A program made the translations under genes and the position numbers. DNA of 18,001 nucleotides from VFMC01 sp044359565 (GTDB lineage Bacteria > Actinomycetota > Acidimicrobiia > Acidimicrobiales > Ilumatobacteraceae), in contig JBIKLX010000050.1 of the NCBI GenBank assembly GCA_044359565.1, forward strand, positions 1 through 18,001. Direction: 5' to 3'. This document shows, piece by piece, positions 7,377-13,681 of the stretch. Position 1 is the stretch's first letter, and the number at the start of each line of letters is the position of its first letter. A model generated the notes under the pieces. It was given only the letters and a program-made list of their open reading frames with translations. It made no database searches and was not told where the DNA came from.

Positions 7377-8615
7377 ATGAGCCGAGCGCAGCCTCTCACC
7401 GACCGTCACGAACTGGTGCGCCGGGCCAATGTCGAGACGGTGTTCCGTGCCATCGGCGACCACGGTCCGGTGAGCCGCAACGACCTGGTGGGCATCACCG
7501 GTCTGTCGAGACCCACCGTGCTAGCCGTCGTGGCAGCGTTGGAGGACGAGGGTCTCGTGCACGGTGTGCCGCTGCCCTCCACCGGCGCCGGGCGTATTCC
7601 CATCGGCTACCAGCACAACGCCGAGGCAGCGGCGGTGGTGGGCATCGACCTGGGAGGCACCAAGACGCTCGTGGCCATCGCCGACCTCACCGGTCGCATC
7701 CTCGCCGAGCACGAGGAGCCCACCTCGCAGGCGGGTGGTCCGGCCGTGGTCGAGCAGTTGGCGGCCCTCGCCCGCCGCGTGGCCCGCGACGCCGGTGTGT
7801 CGTGGAACCGAGTCGACGCCGTCACCGTCGGCAGCCCTGGCGTGGTGGCACCCGACGGCACGCTCGACCTCGCCACCAACATCGCCGGCCTCGGCACCGT
7901 GCATCTCGCTGCCGACCTCCGTCGGGCACTGCGCACCGCGGTGCAGGTCGAGAACGATGTGAACCTGGCCGCGGTCGGCGAACTGCACGCCGGTGTCGCG
8001 CACGACTGCCGCACCTTCGTGCTGCTGGCGCTCGGTACCGGCGTGGGTATGGGCCTGATGGTCGAGCGGCACCTGGTGCGTGGTGCGCGTGGCGCTGCCG
8101 GCGAGGTGGCGTACCTGCCTATCGGCAGCGACCCCCGCACTACCGAGGCGCGCCGTCGTGGTGCGCTGGAAGTCGCCGTATCCGGCTCGGGCGTGCAGGC
8201 GATGCTGCGCGACGAACTGGCGCGTCGCAACGGTCACGCCGGCCCCACCGCGCTCACCCGGCGCAGCGATGCGCGCCAGGTGTTCGCTGCTGCTGCCACC
8301 GGCGACTCGGTGGGGGCTGCAGTGGTCGATCGATACGCCCAGACCCTGGCCGAGGCCGTGCTGGGTGTGGCCGCCCTGATCGACCCCGAGATGGTGGTGC
8401 TGGGCGGTGGCATCGGCTCGAACCCGGCGCTGCTCGGCCCACTGCGCGCCGCCGTGGCGCGCCTGGTGCCCTGGCCGCTGCGCATCGAGACCTCGGCGTT
8501 GGGGGCACGGGCGGGTCTCGTGGGTGCGCTGCACCACGCGCTGGCGTCGTTGCCATCGATCGAGTCGCACCGGGTGAGTGCCCGGCTGTTCGCCGACGAA
8601 GGAGCCACCCGATGA
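7377..8615 (+). CDS. ROK-family transcriptional regulator (NagC/XylR type)
   Basis: This 412-residue protein has an N-terminal winged-helix domain (about 14-70; VSRNDLVGITGLSRPTVLAV) and a ROK sugar-binding/kinase-like domain (about 86-395) with DLGGTKT (91-97), VENDVN (catalytic-type D194) and LALGTGVGMGL. The region where ROK proteins carry the zinc motif (C-x-C-G-x2-G-C-x-E) reads SDPRTTEARRRGALEVA (251-267), with no Cys at those positions, and the usual His after GE is missing (GEVAYLP). It probably acts as a local repressor responding to the pathway sugar. The ATG at 7377 directly follows AAGGA, a very short spacing, perhaps because of coupling to the upstream gene. A GTG at 7416 is a less likely start. 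The stop overlaps the next gene as ATGA. Confidence 0.92.
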   Translation: MSRAQPLTDRHELVRRANVETVFRAIGDHGPVSRNDLVGITGLSRPTVLAVVAALEDEGLVHGVPLPSTGAGRIPIGYQHNAEAAAVVGIDLGGTKTLVAIADLTGRILAEHEEPTSQAGGPAVVEQLAALARRVARDAGVSWNRVDAVTVGSPGVVAPDGTLDLATNIAGLGTVHLAADLRRALRTAVQVENDVNLAAVGELHAGVAHDCRTFVLLALGTGVGMGLMVERHLVRGARGAAGEVAYLPIGSDPRTTEARRRGALEVAVSGSGVQAMLRDELARRNGHAGPTALTRRSDARQVFAAAATGDSVGAAVVDRYAQTLAEAVLGVAALIDPEMVVLGGGIGSNPALLGPLRAAVARLVPWPLRIETSALGARAGLVGALHHALASLPSIESHRVSARLFADEGATR

Positions 8616-9628
8616 TCGGCCAACCGTTCCGCTGTGAAGAGCACCCGATCGCCGAGGTACTCGCCGATCTCGGCCGGTACACGGTGTGCGCCAACGATCC
8701 GCCGTGGACCGAGGTGTCGCAGCGCGTCAGCCCTGCGGCGCGGGTGGTGCAGGCCTGGAACATGGATATCGAGCACCTCGAAGCCGTGGCCGCCGAGCCC
8801 GACGACAGCGAGGTGGTGGTGGGCCTCGGTGGCGGCACTGCACTCGACACGGCCAAGTTCCTCGCCTGGCGCCGCGGTGTGCCGCTGGTGCAGGTGCCGT
8901 CGATCACCTCGGTCGACGCCGGTTTCACCGATGCCATCGGCGTGCGCGTCGACGGCAAGGTTCGCTACGTCGCCACCATCGTGCCGCAGTTGGTGGTGCT
9001 CGACCTCGACCTCGTCCGGTCGGCACCGCCGCGGTTGAACCGGGCCGGTATCGGCGACATCCTGTCGTGCCACACCGGACTGCACGACTGGCGCCTCGCC
9101 ACCGGCGCCGGCCACGGCCATCCGTGGCACGAGGGACTCGCGGCGCTGGGAGCGCAGTTGCTCGACGAACTCGAGGCCGCCGCCGACGAGGTCCATGCCG
9201 TGTCGGAGACCGGTGTGCGCTTCCTCGCTGATGCGTATCGCCGTATCGGCGCCGCCTGCGCCTGGGCGGGGCACAGCCGGTTCGAGGAAGGCAGCGAGCA
9301 CTTCTGGGCCTACGCCTACGAGCACGCCACCGGCGCCCACCCGGTGCATGGCGAGATCATCGCCTTCGCCGTGTGCGCGCTGGCACACGTGCAGGGCAAC
9401 GACCCCGAGCGAGCGTTGTCGATCGTCGCCCGCAGCGGCGCCCGCGCCCACCCCGACGACCTCGGCGTCAGCCGCGCCGACTTCGACGCGGCGCTCATCG
9501 GGCTGCGTGCCTATGCGCGGGCCGAAGGCCTCGACATCGGTGTGGCCGATCTCACCGACATCGATGCCGCCACAGCCGACGCAGCGTGGGCGTTCGTGCA
9601 GCGCCTGCCCAGAGAACGAGGCGAGTGA
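8612..9628 (+). CDS. Metal-dependent dehydrogenase, Fe-ADH / glycerol-1-phosphate dehydrogenase type
   Basis: This 338-residue protein has the nucleotide-binding GLGGGTALDTAK (71-82) and metal ligands typical of the dehydroquinate-synthase/Fe-ADH fold: D149 (AGIGDILSCHTGLHDW), H230 (EEGSEHFWAY) and H246 (HPVHGEIIAF). It resembles the sn-glycerol-1-phosphate dehydrogenase branch, but bacteria with this type often use other polyols or sugar alcohols, so the substrate is open. AAGGAG (8599-8604) lies 7 nt before the ATG, and the start overlaps the ROK stop (ATGA). The next, broken gene begins 1 nt after its stop. The truncated N-terminus at 5031 may come from a second member of this family. Confidence 0.88.
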   Translation: MIGQPFRCEEHPIAEVLADLGRYTVCANDPPWTEVSQRVSPAARVVQAWNMDIEHLEAVAAEPDDSEVVVGLGGGTALDTAKFLAWRRGVPLVQVPSITSVDAGFTDAIGVRVDGKVRYVATIVPQLVVLDLDLVRSAPPRLNRAGIGDILSCHTGLHDWRLATGAGHGHPWHEGLAALGAQLLDELEAAADEVHAVSETGVRFLADAYRRIGAACAWAGHSRFEEGSEHFWAYAYEHATGAHPVHGEIIAFAVCALAHVQGNDPERALSIVARSGARAHPDDLGVSRADFDAALIGLRAYARAEGLDIGVADLTDIDAATADAAWAFVQRLPRERGE

Positions 9629-9629
9629 C

Positions 9630-9801
9630 ATGGCCGGTATCTCCTTCGACGGTGTGAGCAAGGTGTTCGACGACGGCACCCTGGCCGTCGACGCGCTGCA
9701 ACCCGCGGTCGCGTCCGGCGCGCGGCGGCACGATCGAACTCAGCGTCGACACCGAGCGCATCCACCTGTTCGATCCCGCCACCGGCCTTGCCATCCGGTA
9801 G
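9630..9801 (+). pseudogene. Internally deleted sugar ABC-transporter ATPase gene (MsmK/UgpC type)
   Basis: The ATG at 9630, 1 nt after the dehydrogenase stop, opens MAGISFDGVSKVFDDGTLAVDAL, a typical N-terminus of a carbohydrate ABC-importer ATPase. After about 24 codons the resemblance ends. A different frame (one base out) then gives GGTIELSVDTERIHLFDPATG and stops at TAG 9799-9801, a typical C-terminal TOBE-type end of the same family (such ATPases are usually about 350-400 residues). Walker A, signature and Walker B motifs are all missing. Only 172 nt remain, so roughly 900 or more bases of the gene appear deleted with loss of frame. No permease or binding-protein gene is nearby. It is either a true deletion or an assembly collapse. 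Confidence 0.75.
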
Positions 9802-9825
9802 CAGCGCGCCGCGCCGGGTGGCCCG

Positions 9826-9831
9826 TACACT
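9826..9831 (+). promoter_or_regulatory. -10 box for the leaderless hypothetical gene
   Basis: TACACT (TANNNT) lies exactly 6 nt before the ATG at 9838, and no Shine-Dalgarno is present. The spacing places the transcription start at the ATG. No clear -35 is seen. Confidence 0.5.
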
Positions 9832-9837
9832 CGGGCC

Positions 9838-10497
9838 ATGGGCTTCACACCGGGTGATGCGCTGGGCCGGCTCGCCAAGCAGGCCAAGCTCGCGGCCTCC
9901 ACGCTGAAGGCCGAGTACGAGGCTGGCAAGCGCGGCGACGACGCTCCTGCCGCTGTGCTGTGGCCGTCGCCCATCGCGCAGTTCGATGCGTTCCTCGCCC
10001 TGCTCGGTTCCACCCGCGCTCAGGCTGCGCCTGTCGAGCCTGCCGCGGCCGAGCCTGTCGCCGGGGTGGCCCCGGAGGCCGCGGCAGCCGAGGCCGTCGA
10101 AGCGGCGGAAGCGGCCGAGGTGACCCGCCTGCTCGGCGAGGTCGACTGGGCGGCGGTACGCGAGTCGGCCGGCTCTCGATCGGCCGATGCGGTGCAGGCC
10201 GTGAAGGCGATGTCGGCTCAGGTCGACTGGGCCAAGGTGCAACCGGTGGCTGCCCAGGCATCGAGTGCGCTCATCGCCGCTGTCGCGGCGGGGAAGCTAC
10301 CGGTGGGCGGTCGTACCGGCGCCCTGGTCGCCCGCGCCATGCTCGACCAGGGCGGCCTGGGTCAGCGAGTGGGCCGGCAGATGGCGGGTCAGGTGCGAGT
10401 GAGTCCCGACCTGCGTCGGGCCATCGACATCGTCGACTCGATCGCCACACCCTCATCGCCGCCCTCATCGCCGCCCTCGACACCGGCCTCGAGGTAA
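9838..10497 (+). CDS. Hypothetical Ala-rich, helical actinobacterial protein
   Basis: This 219-residue protein has no domain I recognise. The N-terminus (MGFTPGDALGRLAKQAKLAASTLKAEYEAGKRGDD) looks helical and amphipathic. An Ala/Glu-rich linker (about 60-98) follows, then two similar segments beginning EVDWAAV (about 101) and QVDWAKV (about 125), a segment rich in small residues, and a Ser/Pro tail (PSSPPSSPPST) encoded by a 12-bp direct repeat. No signal peptide or clear membrane helix is seen, so it is probably cytoplasmic or membrane-associated. It has its own -10 box and starts a new leaderless transcript after the broken ABC gene. It converges with the phosphofructokinase gene, with 9 bp between stops. 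The third-position G/C bias supports coding. Confidence 0.7.
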   Translation: MGFTPGDALGRLAKQAKLAASTLKAEYEAGKRGDDAPAAVLWPSPIAQFDAFLALLGSTRAQAAPVEPAAAEPVAGVAPEAAAAEAVEAAEAAEVTRLLGEVDWAAVRESAGSRSADAVQAVKAMSAQVDWAKVQPVAAQASSALIAAVAAGKLPVGGRTGALVARAMLDQGGLGQRVGRQMAGQVRVSPDLRRAIDIVDSIATPSSPPSSPPSTPASR

Positions 10498-10506
10498 CGG
10501 CCTCCG

Positions 10507-11616
10507 TCAGACTGCTCGGTCGCCGAAGCAGATCCCGAGTTCGCGGGCGGTCTGCATGGTGTCGCCATCGAGTTCCACCGTCTTTTGCCGGCTGATGGCC
10601 GCGCTGAGCGGCACCACGTCGACCGTTGGCGGATTCAGCGCCACCATCACCCCGCGGTGGCCCTCTGCCAGGGCCCGCACAGCGGCGGCACCGAACCGCA
10701 GCCCCAGCAGCCGGTCGAAGGCGGTGGGCGAGCCACCGCGCAACAGGTGGCCGAGCACGACAGTGCGGGCCTCTTTGCCGGTGCGGTCCTCGAGTTCGGC
10801 GGCCACCCGGGCGCCGATGCCACCGAGGCGCTCGGAACGACCCATCTGGCGGTCGACGACCGACCGTTCACCGTCGACGGGGTGTGCCCCTTCGGCCACG
10901 ACGACGATCGAGAACGCCGAGCCGCTGCGGTCGCGGGCGCGCACCATGTCGGCCACGACGTCGACGTCGTACGGCACCTCGGGAATGAGGATGGCGTGTG
11001 CTCCCGACGCCATCCCGGCGTGGAGCGCGATCCATCCGGCATAGCGACCCATCACCTCCACCACGATCACCCGTCCGTGCGACGAGGCGGTCGAGAACAG
11101 CCGGTCGACGCACTCGGTCGCGAAGCTGACGGCGGTGTCGAAGCCAAAGGTGACGGTGGTGGAGTCGAGGTCGTTGTCGATCGTCTTCGGTACACCCACC
11201 ACCGGCAGCCCGCGTTCGTGCAGGTGGTGGGCGATGGTGAGCGACCCGTCACCCCCGATGGTGATGAGCGCGTCGATGCCGTGTTCCGCGAAGCGCGACA
11301 GGAGTTCGTCGGTGCGGTCGATCTCGGTCCACGAACCGTCGGCCTGCTCGACCGGGAAGTGAATCGGGTTGCCGCGGTTGGTGGTGCCCAGCACCGTGCC
11401 GCCCTGGTTGGCGATGCCGCGCACCGACTCGCGGGTGAGCGACACCACACCGCCGTGCGGGTAGTGATTCGGGGCGAGCAGCCCGTTGTAGCCGTCGCGG
11501 ATGCCCACCACCTCCCAGCCGCGGTTCAGGGCGGCGATGGTTGCTGCGCGGATGACGGCGTTGAGGCCCGGGGCGTCGCCACCGCCGGTACTGAGGGCGA
11601 TGCGCTGAATGGACAC
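10507..11616 (-). CDS. pfkA: 6-phosphofructokinase, predicted ATP-dependent
   Basis: This 369-residue protein has STGGGDAPGLNAVIR (10-23, phosphate loop), TIGGDGSLT (119-127), GVPKTIDND (141-149, catalytic D147) and VEVMGRYAG (187-195, sugar phosphate binding). Gly124 in GGDG corresponds to the Gly that marks ATP users (Asp in PPi-dependent enzymes), while Lys144 in PKTIDND is the residue seen in PPi enzymes and in many actinobacterial ATP enzymes. ATP use is therefore the better call. The enzyme commits fructose 6-phosphate to glycolysis. The start is the GTG at 11616, because homology begins with SIQRIALSTGG and TACGAT (11629-11624) lies 7 nt upstream with no Shine-Dalgarno, fitting a leaderless GTG. 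The open frame further upstream runs antisense into the lipoprotein gene region and is not coding. Confidence 0.95.
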   Translation of the reverse strand: MSIQRIALSTGGGDAPGLNAVIRAATIAALNRGWEVVGIRDGYNGLLAPNHYPHGGVVSLTRESVRGIANQGGTVLGTTNRGNPIHFPVEQADGSWTEIDRTDELLSRFAEHGIDALITIGGDGSLTIAHHLHERGLPVVGVPKTIDNDLDSTTVTFGFDTAVSFATECVDRLFSTASSHGRVIVVEVMGRYAGWIALHAGMASGAHAILIPEVPYDVDVVADMVRARDRSGSAFSIVVVAEGAHPVDGERSVVDRQMGRSERLGGIGARVAAELEDRTGKEARTVVLGHLLRGGSPTAFDRLLGLRFGAAAVRALAEGHRGVMVALNPPTVDVVPLSAAISRQKTVELDGDTMQTARELGICFGDRAV

Positions 11617-11623
11617 GACTGGG

Positions 11624-11629
11624 ATCGTA
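11624..11629 (-). promoter_or_regulatory. -10 box for leaderless pfkA
   Basis: On the minus strand, TACGAT lies 7 nt before the GTG at 11616. It decides the start codon because no ribosome binding site is present. The -35 region is not recognisable. Confidence 0.5.
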
Positions 11630-11650
11630 CGCCGGTACCGACTCGGCGGC

Positions 11651-12388
11651 TCAGATACCGACGTCGACGACGAGTCGCGTGGGCGAGGCGAGCGTGAACA
11701 CGCGGAAGGGCCGTTCGGCGTCGATGCCCACAGCCCAGGTGTTCTGGCCCTCCCAGTTGTCGATCTGGCGCAACTCGAGCAGGTGGGTGACGTTGGTGGG
11801 GAAGATGTCGGTCGAGCCCACCCAGCCCTCACCGTCCATCGAGGGCATCCAGGCGTTCATCGAGATGAGCAGGGTGGCGTCGCCCTCCAGCTCGACGAAC
11901 TGGTCGTCGGTCTGGCCGAGGGTGATGGGTCCGTCGGCGTAGCGCACCCACCAGCCGGGCATCCCTCCGGGGGTGGGGATGGTGCTGTCGGCGAGTTCGA
12001 TGACGATCCGCTCGTAGCACGAGTGGGCGCCGGTGCGGATGTCGGCACCCACCATCGAAGTCATCCGCTCGGGGAACGAGTCGCGCCGGTCGGTCGTGGC
12101 GCCGGTGAACTCACACGCGATGGTCGTCGTCGTGCCGGGGATGGTGGTTCCGGGGATGGTGGTTCCGGGGATGGTGGTGACCGGGACGGTAGTGCTGGGG
12201 ACGGTGGTTTCGGGCGCCGCTGTCGTGGCCACCGTGGTGCCGAGCGCCGTTGTGGCGACCAAGGTGGTGGACACGCCTGTGGTGGACACGCCGGGGGTAC
12301 TGGTGGTGACGGCCGACTCGGAGGTGCTGCACGATGGGGTGATGAGGGTGAGTGCGGTGACGGCGACGAGTGCTGTCCAGGGACGCAT
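11651..12388 (-). CDS. Secreted AMIN-like-domain protein, probable lipoprotein
   Basis: This 245-residue protein has a signal peptide (MRPWTALVAVTALTLITPSC) ending at C20, a plausible though imperfect lipobox (T-P-S-C). A long Thr/Val/Pro-rich linker (about 23-90) includes TTIPG repeated three times and would act as a wall-spanning or O-glycosylated stalk. The C-terminal domain (about 92-245) has YERIVIELAD, VELEGDATLLISM, WEGQNTWAVGID and PFRVFTLASPTRLVVDV, the pattern of the actinobacterial AMIN-like domain, which is thought to act at the cell envelope. C92 and C124 could form a disulfide. The start at 12388 is supported by GGGAGG (12402-12397), 8 nt upstream. It is divergent from the membrane protein at 12512 and lies 34 bp upstream of pfkA in the same direction, but pfkA has its own -10 box. 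Confidence 0.85.
   Translation of the reverse strand: MRPWTALVAVTALTLITPSCSTSESAVTTSTPGVSTTGVSTTLVATTALGTTVATTAAPETTVPSTTVPVTTIPGTTIPGTTIPGTTTTIACEFTGATTDRRDSFPERMTSMVGADIRTGAHSCYERIVIELADSTIPTPGGMPGWWVRYADGPITLGQTDDQFVELEGDATLLISMNAWMPSMDGEGWVGSTDIFPTNVTHLLELRQIDNWEGQNTWAVGIDAERPFRVFTLASPTRLVVDVGI
12135..12179. repeat. 15-bp tandem repeat, three copies, in the lipoprotein linker
   Basis: CCGGGGATGGTGGTT occurs at 12135-12149 and 12150-12164, and with one change at the last base at 12165-12179. On the coding (minus) strand each unit encodes TTIPG. More diverged units continue on both sides. The near-identity at DNA level suggests recent slippage expansion. Confidence 0.9.
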
Positions 12389-12511
12389 GGCGGAAACCTC
12401 CCGCGTCATGGTGGTCGCCGCCGGTGCAGATGGCCAGGGCCGAAAGTCATTGCCCGTCGCCAGCGGCTCACATGAGTACAGTAAAAGCTTGTACCGGGGG
12501 AAGGACCTGCA

Positions 12512-13681
12512 TTGACCAGCGACACGCTCATCTTCCTGCTCGTCGTGGGGGCACGGTTCATCATCCCGCTGTTCATCCCACGGTTCCCCCTGCCCGCGGT
12601 GCTGGCCGCGCTGGTCCTCGATGCCGCCGATCAGACGATCTTCCAGAATCACACCACCCTCGACCTCGCTGGCTACCAGACGTACGACAAGGCGCTCGAC
12701 ATCTACTACCTCACCATCGCCTACATCTCGACGATGCGGAACTGGGGCGGTGGGTTCGCATTCTCGGTGGCCCAGTTCCTCTGGTACTACCGCCTGGTGG
12801 GTGTGGTGCTGTTCGAGTTCACCCAGGCCCGCTGGTTGCTGCTCGTGTTCCCCAACACCTTCGAGTACTACTTCATCGCCATCGAGGCCTACAAGACCGG
12901 CCGCAACCACCTGCGCCTCACCAAGCGCCAGGTGCTCCTCATCGCCGGATCGATCTGGGTGTTCATCAAACTGCCGCAGGAGTACTGGATCCACATCGCC
13001 AAGCTCGACTTCACCAACTTCGTGAAGGGTGGGTTGCTGGGCCTCGAACCCACCGGCTTCGACCCGGTGAGCGGCCACGACGTCTACGACCAGAGCTGGG
13101 GCACCGCCATCGGCAACCGACCGTTCGTGGCCATCGGCATCGTCGTGCTCATCGTGGTGCTGCTGGCCGCGGCGCGTGCGCTCGTGCGCCGCCTCCCGGC
13201 ACGCGACTGGAAGCGGACGTTCGACGCCGACGTACAGGGCCGTCACCTCGGGTGGGACCCGCCCGCGAAGGTGAGCGAGCCGTTGGCGGTGTTCGGCTGG
13301 CCGTTCTTCGAAAAGGCCGCCCTCGCATCGATGGTGGCGATGATCTTCTCCAACATCCTGCCCGGGGTGGAGGCGACGGCACTACAGATCGCGCTCGGTA
13401 CCACCGTCACCATTGCCGTCAGCACGCTGCTCAGCGAATGGCTGGCGAAGCGGGAGGTGAGTTGGCGCTCGACCGGAGTTCAGTTCGCCTTCATGGTGGC
13501 GGCCAACTTCGCGATCGTGATCGTGTTCTACGTCTTGCTGGGCTCCGACGAGGCGTCGCTCCGCTTGGGCAACACGCTGTTCTTCGTCACCCTGCTCACG
13601 CTCATCGTGGTGCTGTTCGACCGGTACCGCGACGTCGGCCTCCATCACCAGCGTTCGCGTCGAACCGGCTTGCCGGCCTGA
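12512..13681 (+). CDS. Conserved polytopic membrane protein of unknown function
   Basis: This 389-residue protein starts at a TTG, set by AAGGA (12501-12505) 6 nt upstream; the first internal ATG is about 75 codons later. I see roughly nine to ten hydrophobic segments, for example about 5-22, 25-40, 81-102, 105-125, 138-156, 209-230, 275-292, 295-312, 325-347 and 357-376, with cytoplasm-like charged loops between them (RRLPARDWKRTFDADVQGRH). No transporter, enzyme or lipid-modifying motif is recognised. The many aromatic residues in early segments (YYLTIAYISTMRNWGGGFAF) are distinctive. A TACAGT box (12477-12482) may serve as its -10. Its 3' end overlaps the convergent helicase gene by 37 bp. 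Confidence 0.85.
   Translation: MTSDTLIFLLVVGARFIIPLFIPRFPLPAVLAALVLDAADQTIFQNHTTLDLAGYQTYDKALDIYYLTIAYISTMRNWGGGFAFSVAQFLWYYRLVGVVLFEFTQARWLLLVFPNTFEYYFIAIEAYKTGRNHLRLTKRQVLLIAGSIWVFIKLPQEYWIHIAKLDFTNFVKGGLLGLEPTGFDPVSGHDVYDQSWGTAIGNRPFVAIGIVVLIVVLLAAARALVRRLPARDWKRTFDADVQGRHLGWDPPAKVSEPLAVFGWPFFEKAALASMVAMIFSNILPGVEATALQIALGTTVTIAVSTLLSEWLAKREVSWRSTGVQFAFMVAANFAIVIVFYVLLGSDEASLRLGNTLFFVTLLTLIVVLFDRYRDVGLHHQRSRRTGLPA

Noticed and set aside
10491..10510. Possible terminator hairpin between the hypothetical gene and pfkA
   Set aside because: Only about 4 bp (GAGG/CCTC) can be paired with confidence, which is too weak to call.
11617..11832. Upstream extension of pfkA
   Set aside because: It overlaps the lipoprotein gene on the same strand in another frame. 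The GTG at 11616 has a -10 box 7 nt before it and begins the homology.
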